A stretch of DNA of 64,000 bases from Enchytraeus crypticus (GCA_905160935.1 CAJHZI010000262.1:930583-994582), one strand, 5' to 3'; counted from the stretch's first letter, positions 26,001 to 35,480 are shown. Notes: generated from the sequence alone by a model not told the origin. Numbers and translations are program-made.

Positions 26001-27582
26001 AAAGTTCTAGGGGATCAACTGGTGATATGGTATGAGACTGAGAGGAATGGGGAAGGTCTATTCGTACCACAACGATGATGATGAAAACACCCAGATTTAG
26101 AAGATTTAAAACATACATATTTTGAATAAGATTTATAATATTCAGATTTTGAATACAATTTAAAACATTCAGATTAGGAAGATATTAAAGTCAGAGCCTT
26201 CATTTAAGTTTTCATCTGAAATCAGAAAGGTGATACAACGAATTGCTAAATATAATATTATAATTGATTGTCCTTAATCATAGCAAACTGTCTAGAATGT
26301 AACTCAAATATACTTAGTGGAATACAATAGCTTCATGTAGTCAAGCCATGAGGCAATGACTTCATCCATTCTTGTTCTTTGTACGATTTCTCTCTCTCTC
26401 TCTCTCTCTATCTTAGTGCACTGCCTACTGGCAGGTCCATGGTATATAGCGCCTCCACTCTTCTCTGTCTTTCGCCTTCCTCTTCATTTCCACATATGAG
26501 TGGGTCTGTACGATTTATCAAACGGAATTCAGTGATTTGTAATGCTTCAAATGTAACCAGACTTCATATATGTAAATGCAGCGGAATATTTTTTGTTTAT
26601 ATGTTACATGCGTGACATACTGCATATACTACGGGGTTCTTTGCTTAGTTGTTTCTGTTTCTATAGTATTGGTATTTTCTCTCTTCCTATCCGTGGTAAT
26701 TAATAATCGTTGCCTTTGATTGCGCGCTGATAGTAGCCGTCGCGGATTTAATAATTAACTTCCGACACCCTGAGGATTTTTTACTTTCAAAACTAAAAAT
26801 ACTTTCATGCCGGTGGTTTCCCATCCATATACAAACTACATCCGATGTAGCTTGATTTCATTCATTGCCGAGCAGCTAAACTCAAAGCTGTTAGTGTCTC
26901 GTAGAAGTCGACCAATTCAGTTACAGAGGTAAGCAATGCAAGTCTATTGTATGTTTCAACCATTAGAGCATGAACTACAAAAATGCCTATACTGCCTAGC
27001 TTATACCTTAAATGATTAAACAATGTTGGTTAATAAACTATTCAATAAAATTATTGCATTAATTCGATCAATTTATCTACTTACTAATAACGCTATTTTT
27101 ATACTCTCAAGTTCTATGAACACTGAACTTTTAATCGTATTGTGTCCGGGTTACTTAAGAATAGACCAATCGCGGACTGCACGCATGGTAAAAGGCGACA
27201 AAACACTTATTCTAGATCCAAACAAAAGTCAGAAGGGGTTTTCGGTCGGTGAGCGTCTGGTCTCCAGAAATTTCTACAAAATTCTACTCCCGACCTTAGC
27301 TAAACTGAGATTCAAGGAAAATGATGATGATGACAAGTTTTATGAGCTCAACTAAATTGAGTTGATGTTTACTTGATTATTACTTGATTTTAACTTGATT
27401 GATTTTTAGATGTGACCTCGGGGTCAACAGCTGACTACGCTAAAGCCGTTGCTGGAGTTAAATACACTTTCACTCCAGAACTGCGAGGTACCAACTTCAT
27501 CATTGGCAAGGAAGAAATCGAACCTTCCTATAGGGAAATCTGGAACGGAGTTGTGGCAATGGTAGACAGTATCGGCGGCTAA
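12146..27582 (+). CDS. CP1: secreted M14A procarboxypeptidase, A-like specificity, 11 exons
   Basis: Exons 12146-12225, 14049-14127, 14816-14952, 15958-16051, 17405-17512, 18927-19028, 20892-20996, 21647-21737, 22920-23143, 23938-24022 and 27410-27582. All junctions are GT-AG and in phase; the product is 425 residues. Residues 1 to about 18 are a signal peptide. The propeptide runs from about 20 to 117 and includes basic KRR at 110-112, the likely tryptic activation site. In the catalytic domain the zinc ligands are His184 and Glu187 in HAREW and His310 in TVHSYGQ. Arg240 (WRKNRR) and Asn257-Arg258 (DLNRNF) correspond to Arg127 and Asn144-Arg145, Tyr369 to Tyr248, and Glu392 (TPELRG) to Glu270. 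Position 255 is Ala376 in SGSTAD, close to the CPA signature SGSTID, which suggests preference for neutral or hydrophobic C-terminal residues. Residue 369 is split by intron 10, so the last exon alone supplies the specificity loop and the catalytic Glu. Confidence 0.95.
12797..13250. repeat. 34-bp minisatellite, about 13 near-identical copies
   Basis: Unit CTACTATTTACTTACTACTA followed by TTATTTACTTACAA. It is open in two plus-strand frames but lies in CP1 intron 1 and the ORFs are repeat artefacts. Confidence 0.95.
13469..13572 (+). mobile_element. SINE-A copy lacking its 5' end
   Basis: CTGCGGATCAGTATGTGCGG, a mutated B box, CCTCACTGACATCG and a TTTACCAGCTTTTTT end. Intron 1 of CP1. Confidence 0.8.
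13693..13815. repeat. Dispersed repeat, possibly a LINE 3' UTR
   Basis: GACCCGAAGGCTCTGACGCA and nearby bases recur at about 45680-45780 (GGCCCGAAGGCTCTGACG). A weaker match lies at about 15190-15235 in a LINE 3' region. Confidence 0.45.
14604..14742 (-). mobile_element. SINE-A copy, near full length
   Basis: Reverse complement of the family from the GGCTGG head to the CAGCTTTTT end. The B box is mutated. CP1 intron 2. Confidence 0.8.
14989..15028. repeat. (CT)n microsatellite
   Basis: Nearly pure CT run with scattered TTT interruptions. Confidence 0.85.
15116..15870 (-). mobile_element. 5'-truncated LINE, C-terminal part of the reverse transcriptase ORF
   Basis: On the minus strand, degraded frames between about 15850 and 15340 read [14 protein letters not shown], then [15 protein letters not shown] and FFSIRV-type [19 protein letters not shown], ending [14 protein letters not shown]. 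This is the typical C-terminal end of jockey/CR1-like reverse transcriptase proteins. The 3' UTR extends to about 15116. It lies antisense in CP1 intron 3. Confidence 0.75.
16441..17036. repeat. 596-bp perfect-armed palindrome with AT-rich centre
   Basis: The unique arm of about 150 bases at 16441-16590 (ATGTGAAAAAATAACTTTTA to CTCTCTGTCTTA) is repeated exactly as its reverse complement at about 16892-17036. Between the arms are (AT)n tracts and three copies of a short single-copy-like segment in opposed orientations. It lies in CP1 intron 4. Confidence 0.9.
17037..17105. repeat. (AT)n tract plus a fourth copy of the palindrome's internal segment
   Basis: TTGTACCCATACCCTGAGTT followed by GAGTATATCAA repeats the segment found at 16635-16668, 16722-16756 and 16809-16844. 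Confidence 0.85.
17535..17691. repeat. 17-bp AT-rich minisatellite, about 9 copies
   Basis: Unit ATCTATTAATATATAAT, nearly perfect. CP1 intron 5, just after exon 5. Confidence 0.9.
17765..17880 (-). mobile_element. tRNA-like SINE or tRNA pseudogene
   Basis: The minus strand reads TGGCGCAGTGGTAGAGAGCT (a good A box), then CGCCTCTTGAACGAGACGG and a GTGACTTCGAGAC B-box-like element. A sound cloverleaf cannot be closed, so I call it tRNA-derived and not a tRNA gene. Confidence 0.5.
18227..18306 (+). mobile_element. SINE-A copy, 3' half
   Basis: Begins at the B box (GGGTTCAAATCCTGGGGTCG), then ACGTCGCTTTCGAGTGAG and a GTTAGCTATTAGCTTT end. Confidence 0.75.
19044..19255. repeat. 28-30 bp minisatellite, left block
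   Basis: Repeats of TAACTCTAATAACAGTTGCT ATCAGTG type with many variants. The array resumes at 19983, so the two blocks are one array split by an insertion. Confidence 0.85.
19256..19982 (+). mobile_element. 5'-truncated LINE 3' end inserted in a minisatellite
   Basis: The ORF at 19329-19742 (137 codons) has [20 protein letters not shown], typical of the region after the catalytic core of non-LTR reverse transcriptases. It is followed by a 3' UTR ending AATAAAGATGATAATA. The left edge starts abruptly inside the protein, as expected for incomplete target-primed reverse transcription. It lies in CP1 intron 6. Confidence 0.75.
19983..20475. repeat. 28-30 bp minisatellite, right block
   Basis: About 16 diverged units of the AACTCTAATAACAGTTGCTA type, continuing the array at 19044-19255. 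Confidence 0.85.
21400..21457 (+). mobile_element. SINE-C 3' end
   Basis: ATCCCGACCTTAGCTAAATT, GAATTCAAGGAAAGAAGATG and (GAT)n. CP1 intron 7. Confidence 0.6.
24140..24270 (-). mobile_element. 5'-truncated LINE 3' end
   Basis: The plus strand shows TTAGTGCACTGCCTACTGGA, AGGTCCATGGTATATAAAGC and CATACGAGTGGATCT, the reverse complement of the terminus seen at 47925-48095. CP1 intron 10. Confidence 0.7.
24780..25330 (+). mobile_element. Decayed LINE reverse transcriptase C-terminus and 3' end
   Basis: Broken frames read [39 protein letters not shown], then [11 protein letters not shown] and a GRPRxGMLDDL-like block, ending at CCATGGACATTCCAATAGGC. The KxxxxxxVWxxxLYGxETWT pattern is the standard C-terminal region of RTE/jockey-like LINE proteins. 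There are several stops. CP1 intron 10. Confidence 0.75.
25830..26085 (+). mobile_element. SINE-C copy, long
   Basis: GTGGGTCAGGTTGCTGAAGA, ATAGACCAACCGTGGATTGA, CCGTGGCTCCAGAATTGCTA, GGTCTATTCGTACC and a (GAT)n end. CP1 intron 10. Confidence 0.65.
26375..26520 (-). mobile_element. 5'-truncated LINE 3' end
   Basis: CTCTCTATCTTAGTGCACTG, CCTACTGGCAGGTCCATGGT and CCACATATGAGTGGGTCT on the plus strand. The CT run is the complement of the element's GAGA tail. Confidence 0.75.
27146..27336 (+). mobile_element. SINE-C copy, long
   Basis: GTGTCCGGGTTACTTAAGAA, GACCAATCGCGGACTGCACG, CTCCCGACCTTAGCTAAACT and (GAT)n. It ends about 75 bases before CP1 exon 11a. Confidence 0.7.
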
Positions 27583-27711
27583 ACATTCATCGGTTTAATA
27601 TGGAAGCAGTCACCTAGTCATAGTGAACATTACCAGGGACAATCAACATTTATTTAAACCTCTTACCGCTAGAAAGGGTGTTTAATAATATTTAAGTTCA
27701 GTTCAAGTTAA

Positions 27712-27717
27712 AATAAA
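27712..27717 (+). promoter_or_regulatory. Candidate polyadenylation signal after CP1 exon 11a
   Basis: AATAAA 130 bases past the exon 11a stop. Its use would end the transcript before exon 11b. Confidence 0.5.
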
Positions 27718-28632
27718 TTTGCTGGAATCAAATAGTCTGAAAACGATAATATGCATCGCTCGGCTGGTCAATGTTACGATGAAAGAAGTCGATGATATTC
27801 ATGAACATTTCCTTGAAAATCATTTAAAGAAATTAAGCGAATTTTAGATTTACCATATTTATACGATAACCTGTCAGACAATTCGATGTTTAGAATGTGA
27901 TGGTGTTGTTTATGAAAGACATTTGACGCCTTCAAATAAAATGCAAAGCAAACGTCTGGGCATTATGGAGTATACCTGAAACTAAGCGAAATTACAAACA
28001 GAAAATTAAATAAAAATTAAGTAACTAAAAATAGAGTTTAATTGATAAGTGAATAAACATTTAAAGAATTATATAAAACGTTTATCGTTTGACATAAAAC
28101 TTTCGTATATGTAAGCATTGCATTAAACGATGTTACAATCTGTTTGTTTTATTGGTTTATCTTATCTTGTCCAATATCTTATTACTCCAGTTCTGTATCA
28201 ATCGGACCACAAAAGTATAAAACTATTTTCTTACTAGTTGTGTTTGTATTTGTTGATATATATGTTGAGAAAAAGAATTAGTGACAATTTGTAGGTACAA
28301 ATCTAGCACCTGAAATTGATGTATATCTTGGTAGCAAATGAAGTTACAATACTAAGCTCGAGCTAACTGTGTTTTATCGTAAAAACATCAGCAACGGAAT
28401 TTTTCATTGGTTAGCAGAGTTGCATTTATGCGGTCATAGTAATAATAGTTTTTGATAAAATTTGTTTATTAGATTATCGAGACTGCATAGTAATATATAA
28501 TCTGCTAATTAGTTACTCTTTCATCATGTCGGAAAAGTTTGACTCGCTCAAGATGGATAATTTGCTCATTGTTTGTGCTGTTGAAAGTAATGAAGCAGTT
28601 AGTTCAATGACAATAACTTGTTTGATTCATAG

Positions 28633-28805
28633 ATGTGACCACCGGAGGAACCGATGACTACGCTAAAGCTGTAGCTGGCGTTAAGTATTCCTTCTGTCCG
28701 GAACTCCGAGGTACCAGCTTCATCATTCCTAAAGAAGAAATTGAACCTTCCTTCAGAGAATTTTGGAATGGCATTGTAGCCATGGTCGACAGTATTAACG
28801 GCTGA
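28633..28805 (+). CDS. Duplicate last exon of CP1 (exon 11b), B-like specificity
   Basis: After an AG acceptor (TTTGATTCATAG) there is an open 173-base exon with the same length, phase and TGA/TAA stop position as CP1 exon 11. Spliced to exon 10 it completes the split Tyr codon and reads [20 protein letters not shown], then FCPELRGTSF, ending DSING. The catalytic Glu is kept. The key change from exon 11a is SGSTAD to TGGTDD, which puts Asp at position 255 as in carboxypeptidase B and in CP2. No exon 10-like sequence precedes it, so it is not a separate intact gene. It is either an alternative last exon of CP1 or a remnant of a lost duplicate. The open frame and conserved splice signal favour use, but this needs transcript evidence. 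Confidence 0.8.
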
Positions 28806-28962
28806 CCGAATTCGGTTTAACATAATATTCATAAGTATATTTATTGCTTAATAACATAAAGTAAAATTAAAAATTTGCTCTATCAGAACCTGCAATTGTA
28901 CAGCCGCATTTTGAAAAGAGTAAATATGTTTGGTTAGGTTATGTCTAAGTACAGAGGAAATT

Positions 28963-28968
28963 AATAAA
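28963..28968 (+). promoter_or_regulatory. Candidate polyadenylation signal after exon 11b
   Basis: AATAAA about 160 bases past the exon 11b stop, so this exon has its own possible 3' end. Confidence 0.4.
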
Positions 28969-29329
28969 TTCATTTACTATGTCTTGTGCAATATCCAAAG
29001 TAAAACGCTCCACTTCAATTATTGAACTTAAATATTTAATATTACACAAAGATATTATTCAAGCTAAGGTTGCCATGTCAGAGAAAGGGGTGGACAAATT
29101 ATTTAGGCTGGCAGTAGTAACTTCGAGTTTAATTTAGAACAGTGAAATTAGAAAGTATTTTCTGCATAAAAATTGTATTATTATAGGCTTACCCTTTAAA
29201 CATCATTCAGTATTACGTAACGCAAAAATTGATTGCCCATTAATGTTTCCAAGAAGTATAGAATTCTAATCTAAATTAAAGTGATTAAACTTATCAAAGT
29301 ACCAGTTGTAAGTGAACTGGAAAATCCAT

Positions 29330-29433
29330 CGAGGTGGAGAAAATCCGAGGTGGAGAAATCCGAGGTGGAGAAATCCGAGGTGGAGAAATCCGAGGTGGAG
29401 AAATCCGAGGTGGAGAAATCCGAGGTGGAGAAA
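29330..29433. repeat. 15-bp minisatellite, 7 copies
   Basis: Unit GAAATCCGAGGTGGA, nearly perfect. An ORF of KSEVE repeats across it is incidental. Confidence 0.9.
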
Positions 29434-29958
29434 ATATTCATTAAATTAAAAATAAACTACACAATCATACTGTAATAGACTACAAAAAGTTATACCATCC
29501 ATTGTGTCTAAAAGCCTAATAGTTTAACTGCGTTAAAAACTAATTTCAAATTTCAATGTCTTTATCGACTTCGATAACTATGAAACAATATTTTTGCATT
29601 TAGAATCGCAAATCACATTACAGGATAAAAGTTTTCAATCTTCGTCAGAGATCTGTGATGAAAATACAGCCAATTAATGCATTACTCGTGTTAGGTGCGG
29701 GTTACTTGAAAACAGAATTACCGTAAACCGCAAGTGTAGTAAGAGGCGATTTGATTAGCTCTTAGGATGGTTATGTGAAAATCAAATCATAAGATAAATT
29801 ATGTTCCACCCCAAGGATTGCTTTGAGGTTAGGTAAATGCTCAGCCATTCTGAAGAGATCAAATGGTTGATCAATTGATGGTCTTTGATATGCATAAAAG
29901 CATAACATAAGTATACCTTAACTTTGAACGAATTACATATAATTTTAAAATTATATAA

Positions 29959-29961
<3 letters not shown>

Positions 29962-30006
<45 letters not shown>

Positions 30007-30014
30007 CGTATATA

Positions 30015-30063
<49 letters not shown>
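29962..30063. repeat. Two (AT)n tracts around a short spacer
   Basis: AT runs of about 40 and 45 bases separated by TGTACCGTATATACTG. Confidence 0.9.
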
Positions 30064-30069
<6 letters not shown>

Positions 30070-30683
30070 CGCTATGCTTAATATCAAGCTCAGAAGTCAA
30101 GATATGCATTACAACATTCAAAGTCAGCGATTAAGCTCTTTAATGAGTTTTAAATCAACATACACAACGGGCATCACATCCCAAAGTTTTGTTTTCTATT
30201 GTTTGCTATGACTTCTTACGTGGTAGCATTACGGGTTCAGAGGTAATTTTCTATTTTCCACCCGTGTCTTACTTAATCGCTCCAAACAACAAATATAGAT
30301 TGGAGTCAGTTACATATGTCATGATGTGTACAATTAGTAACAGAAATTGAATGCGTAGGCAACCCCGAATATGCAAGTAGCGAACTTTCAATTTCAATTT
30401 TGTGCGTCATTATCTATTTAAATGCATATTCTTTATTATTAAATATTAGAATGTATTGTCCTATACAACACTATGCTACACATGCCATCCGTAATTTTAA
30501 TAAAATTGATTATTCACTATTATCAACACTTTTTCGTTTTGTTTAATTATTTCAGATGTCATTCTTAGAAAGGTTTATGATCCATATATGCACCTGATAT
30601 AGCAATGTTATTAGTCAGGGACATATAGATGACCACGTTCCTCACATCGCCTGCGGGTGAGGAGTCGTACGTTAATAATTCAT

Positions 30684-30754
30684 CGCGATCATGATCGTGG
30701 TATATCACGATCATAATCGTGGCTCATCACGATCATGGTCGTGGCTCACCGCGA
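30684..30754. repeat. 22-bp self-complementary tandem repeat, about 3 copies
   Basis: Each unit contains a version of CACGATCATGATCGTG, itself a palindrome, joined by GCTCAT. Confidence 0.8.
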
Positions 30755-31004
30755 GTCGATCCTCTAATGTTACAATTTGGACTTTCGTCTTCTAATTATT
30801 TCGTAATTAGACCTCGGCCTCCTATTCATGTTAACTAAGATGCTCGATTCTTACTTCTAGATCATAAAGCTTTAATTACAGCATTATAATTTCATGTAGT
30901 AACCTGAGTTTAGAACCAGTGACGCCAACTAATTAAGCTTTCCGCTGGAGTTAATTCCTGAACCATGCATATGACTACAATTTTTATTTAATTCCCTTTT
31001 CTTT

Positions 31005-31140
31005 GGACTGGTTTCCTGGACTTTGGAATGTGCAACTTTTTTAGACATACTTTTTGCTCATCGCCTTGGATTTGTCTCGATAGTGCTCGATGCTGTCATG
31101 GACGCCAGAAGCACTCTAATTATTATTATTATTTTTTTAA
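31005..31140 (+). mobile_element. 3' end of the CR1-like LINE
   Basis: GTGCAACTTTTTTAGACATA, TCTCGATAGTGCTCGATGCT, AGCACTCTAATTATTATT. It matches the 3' UTR of the longer copy at 53570-56025. Confidence 0.75.
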
Positions 31141-31150
31141 ATTATTTTTT

Positions 31151-31267
31151 TAACCCCGGTGTAAAGAACCTGGGGTTTGATAAAAACGATTCAAGCAATA
31201 CGTGCTAAATCGCCGCCCGGCTACTCGAGGTCATCAATCGGCTTAAAAGAATTGTTGAAGCAGACTG

Positions 31268-31268
<1 letters not shown>
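31151..31268 (-). mobile_element. 3' end of RLE-type LINE (copy a)
   Basis: The plus strand shows ACCCCGGTGTAAAGAACCTG to CAGACTGCATT, identical in layout to the 3' UTR of the copy at 31495-32518, followed by (ATT)n. Confidence 0.8.
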
Positions 31269-31301
<33 letters not shown>

Positions 31302-31310
31302 AATTGAATT

Positions 31311-31425
31311 TTACCCTGGGTGTAAAGAATCATAAGTTTGATAAAACGATTCAAGCAATATGACATTGTGCTGAATCGCCACCGGACTACTCGAGGTCCT
31401 TTAGCGGCTTAAAAGAAAAATTATT
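31311..31425 (-). mobile_element. 3' end of RLE-type LINE (copy b)
   Basis: TTACCCTGGGTGTAAAGAAT to GCGGCTTAAAAG, a more diverged copy of the same 3' UTR. (ATT)n tracts lie on both sides. Confidence 0.75.
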
Positions 31426-31494
31426 TATTATTATTAGTTATTATTAGTTATTATTAAAAATAATAATAATAATAATTATTATTATTATTATTTT

Positions 31495-32518
31495 TTACCC
31501 CGGTGTAAAGAACCTGGGGTTTGATTAAAACGATTTAAGCAATACGTGCTGAATCGCCGCCCGGCTACTCGAGGTCATCAAACGGCTTAAAAGAATTAGT
31601 GAAGCAGACTGCATTAAATCTTTGCAAAGTCATGGAAAGTATTTGCCAAAGAAAAGAAGTCTCTCGCTTATCGCCGGTTTGCTCTGCAATAAGTCTGCCT
31701 ATGCCATTAATAAAGTCAACTCCTTCGGGATTCATCGGGCCCATGGTTTCAATGGCCACCAGAAAAACTTCATATCCTAAGGACAGATCACGGTATTTAT
31801 CCAATTTCCTAGAGGCGGCATGAACAGCAGCTCCACCGGCTGTGACTGAAGTCGTATTCAGGTAGGAGTTTGCCATAGTGTCAATGACCGTGACGTCCCA
31901 TACGGCACATTTACCGTTGCACCAGGGCACTAAAGTCAAGCCGTCCGGACGCTTGCCGTCTGATCTGGACAACCCACTTGGTTCCTTAGAGGAAGGGATG
32001 CCTGCTCTTGAAGGTGCTCGCCATATTAAGTCATTTAAATTGTGATGGCGAGACATTCTACCTGAGCTTCGTTTGCAGGAGAGGCCGTGGAGACCTAAAG
32101 CGTCGAGTTCATGACCGCAGGGGTACATGTGAGGCTCGCAAGTTTTCGCCCCTAAACGGAAACTAACGGCTACTCGAATCGCCTCATTGTCTAAAAAAGC
32201 CCACAAGAAGCAACAGGGAGAGCGTGAAGCCAGTCGCTGCTTCTTTTGATTGATACAGCTAGGAGTCGTGCTCTGTCTACTGCATTGGACTGGGATTCTA
32301 ACAGATTGGTATAAATCCGATCCACTATAGGACGGTCCCATGATTTCTGGTTACTGACTGAGGTAGAAGGTGAAGCACTGGAGGTGAGTCTTTTGGACCA
32401 AACTGACAACGCAACGTCAATGGATCTATCGGCAGAAAAGGAGCACTTATGAAGGATGGCGTTTTGCAACTGCTTCGTTCCCATCGCTGATGCCAAGAAG
32501 GCTGAAGGCGCGATATGG
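31495..32518 (-). mobile_element. 5'-truncated RLE-type LINE: endonuclease domain and 3' UTR (copy c)
   Basis: Minus-strand frames encode the C-terminal part of a non-LTR element: CxC...H...C in CPCGHE / LHGLSCKRSSG (here the first Cys is Tyr-Pro-Cys), then KRPDGLTL and CAVWDVTVID, the layout of the restriction-like endonuclease that follows reverse transcriptase in R2/R4-type elements. The last part reads IETMGPMNPEGVDFI and LQRFNAVCFTN. A frameshift near 32340 splits it. Both ends abut (ATT)n. The stretch 31716-32518 is nearly identical to 58305-59095. Confidence 0.8.
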
Positions 32519-32526
32519 CGCGATTA

Positions 32527-32559
<33 letters not shown>

Positions 32560-33934
32560 GAAATCTTCAATGGATTGAATAAGACTAATGGTCAATTTAA
32601 CGTACAGAATCCACAATGAAGATAAAATATTCTATAATAAAAAAGTTAAATAAATAGCGATTTAAAATAATAATACTATGATAGCACACAAATTTCATCA
32701 CATTTTTGTAAATGTATTATAGTAGGCTAGCAGTTGTACCTTTTACTCTCTATTTTTACTCACGGTTTTCACGAGTATTACGCGGTATGATGAGAAAGAC
32801 ACTAAACTGTTAACAGGCGATTTACTGTGTGCTATTAATTAAGCTAAAATGCATTAGGGAACTTGATATCGCGGGAGCCGAAAACTTAAAATTACTTTTT
32901 TAAAATGATTTTTAGTTTCCTGAAGAGCCCTTAGGCCATCGAGCTGGACACCAGCTGCTTAGTATGTACACCACAATTCATAACCCTTTGAACATCTGAA
33001 TTATGAACTACGATACTTACGCTATAAAACTAAATATTACTTTTGACAGTTATAGTTTTACATGTACGTGACTTTATTTTGGGCAGGCTAACACCTACGC
33101 TGCAGTTTCCAGAACTGTAGAAAAGTGCTGTATCATATCGGCTGTTTAATAATTAATACATACATGTATTGCATTAATGTTTACTAGAACAATTCAGCAG
33201 ATTACGAGCTCTAGTTCCTGTAACAAGTGAAGTCATTTGATTAATCTGTAGAGATAAAGAAAGCTGATCGGCAGCTGTGAACTTTCTCAGAGTCATATTG
33301 TTCACAGGAGCAATTACCTTCTGTAGCAGGACAAAGCTTGCCGGGCCTTGACGCTTTCTAACACATTTTATACCATTATAACTGTGCCAATCTCTATGCT
33401 CTGCTCGAATTAAATTATATTCACATAATCCCAAGCTTCTTTGAGCTCAACATAATGTACGTCTAGAGCGAAATATGAATGTTGGAAAGTTTTAACCGTC
33501 GGAAACAAATATTGCAGAGACCGAATTACATAAGACCGTTTTACGACTGAAAAATCTGGCTGAGTACAACTGTGGAAGTAATTTTATAACTTTAAAACAC
33601 ATGTAATTAGAGTGTTCGCCGCGGAAGCAAGTGGCCTGGGTTCAAGGCTTAGGTCAGTCACAGCGCATCCCACTCTATCAGAGCATCAGAGCATAGTTCA
33701 GCTTGCACAACTCAGGACGGGCTTAGCCGAAATATTTCACTTCACAAACATGATTATTGTCGGTAGAATAGAACCTTCCAGTCGGCCGAACTTCACAGCT
33801 AATTTAAAGAATATCATTGCGGTTCAGTAGGTGCAAAGTTTAAATCCATTGCCCTCCACATCACTGATGCGAGTTCAAGAGCGAAACAGACGTTAAACGA
33901 GCTTCTGCTTTCACTATTTATTTTACTTTATTAC

Positions 33935-35480
33935 AAATCGATTTCGTATCTCAATGGCATTCTAATAAATAGGCTTAAATCTTGTTTTGGCATTTCTGAT
34001 TCTGCTTTTTCCCTTCTCACATCATATCTCTCATGTCGCACACAAACGGTCATTATTGGTCAAAATCGCTCTTCCGAACTACCCCTCCTACGCGGTGTTC
34101 CTCAAGGTTCAGTGTTAGGTCCATTGCTCTTCTCTCTATATATCACTCCTCTTAGCTACCTGCTTGCTCAGTCCTCTATAAATTTTCATTTCTATGCAGA
34201 CGATATACAACTGTATATTTCCTTTTCTAATCATGATTCCGATCAGAAACTGGCTCATCTCTCATCCATTCTAGACTTGAGTGCAAATCACGCTGGGCAT
34301 GGTGGTGCTGCGCCCCACCAAATTTTCAGCAGGTGGGGCAAAGATAGGGTTTTGCCCCACCATTTTTGGGGTAATCAGAGCATTTTCAGATGGGATAAAC
34401 AGCGTACTTTAAGGAGATAATTAAAAAAGACACAAGTGTCAAGTAATCATTTAGGCCTAAGTAAAAACTTTAATTTAATCTAATAAAAAGTTTCATTATG
34501 AACAATAATATGCGGCGCAGAACATTTGCAATGCTGCCACCAGGACCACAGTTGGTCTGTGCAATCCTACTGTAGTCCTACTGTTCTTGCGCAGCGTGAT
34601 TGAACAGTAGAAATGACTATGATTGAACGCGGTTCAGCAGCGTGAAAGGCAATAACTTTAAGATCATGCTATTGCCCCGCTACCATAATTACGTAATGAA
34701 ATATGACTCAATTGTTATTCCTACCTGATTTTTTTGTTGTTGTCGCTTTATTTTTGTTTTAAGTTGTACGGGTGCAATAATTGTTGTAAGGTTGTACCCG
34801 TGCATGTCATAATAATAGTTTAAATGTGATATCATTTAAAATGACGATTGCTTTTCAATAATCCTTTGTTTCACAATAAAATTAGGCTAGTTACTGGATC
34901 ATTTAAAAAAATTTCATCGTACATGGGCGATCCAGGAATTTTTTAAGAGGGCCGAATTTTTTTGTTGAGAGTGTACACATTTTTTGCTTACGCCTAATTT
35001 TGCTTTCGTCTTGCTGTTAATCCCTCCAAAACTGAATACCTTTTAATTGGCACCCGTTTGCAAAGAAATAAAATTACTAATAATTCTGTTAATTTTCAGA
35101 ATCTTGCTCTTTCACCTTATCGATCCGTCAAAAACCTTGGCGTCATATTTGATGAAAACCTTGACTTTAAATCCCATATCTCTCCTGTTTCTCGCGCTTC
35201 TTTCTTTCAGATTCGTCAGATTAGGCAAATACGTCCATCCCATACTATAAATCCAGTCACTATCCTTGCCAATTCTATAGTTCATTCAAAGCTCGACTAC
35301 TGTAATTCATTATTACATGGGTTGCCTACTTATTCTCTCAATCGCTTGCAGCACGTTCAAAATTCGCTTGCACGTGTTGTGTGCAAGTCCTCTAGACTTC
35401 AATTTCGCTCTCTTATCTACTTCGCAGTCTTCACTGGCTCCCTGGTTGCCTACTGTAAATAAAATTAGGTGTGATGAAAT
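33935..35480 (+). mobile_element. CR1-like LINE fragment, interrupted by an insertion
   Basis: The first part (33935-34296) reads LLRGVPQGSVLGPLLFSLYI and FHFYADDIQLYISF, that is reverse transcriptase motifs 4 and 5 with YADD. The second part (about 34985-35480) resumes with FRLAVNPSKTEYLLIGTR, SVKNLGVIFDENLDFKSHIS and LQHVQNSLARVV. The protein is collinear across a roughly 690-base insert. It has no 5' half and no proper 3' end. Confidence 0.8.
34297..34985. mobile_element. Unidentified insert within the CR1-like LINE
   Basis: It sits between LDLSANH and RLAVNPSK of the host reverse transcriptase ORF. It starts near CGCTGGGCATGGTGGTGCTG with CCCCACCA / TGGTGGGG-like short repeats. Near its right end is GGGCGATCCAGGAATTTTTT, which resembles hAT transposon termini. 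No transposase or clear target-site duplication was seen. Confidence 0.45.

Noticed and set aside
28633..28805. Exon 11b as the only surviving piece of a fourth, separate carboxypeptidase gene
   Set aside because: Not fully excluded, but no exon 1-10 homologue lies between 27583 and 28632 and the exon's phase and acceptor fit CP1 exon 10 directly, so alternative last exon is the simpler reading.
29281..29475. ORF with KSEVE repeats
   Set aside because: A 15-bp minisatellite; no similarity to a known protein beyond low complexity.
29782..30211. Tyr-Ile repeat ORFs on both strands
   Set aside because: Translation of (AT)n tracts between CP1 and CP2.
33174..33434. 86-codon minus-strand ORF between CP1 and CP2
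   Set aside because: No domain, no neighbouring exon and no homology to the families seen here.
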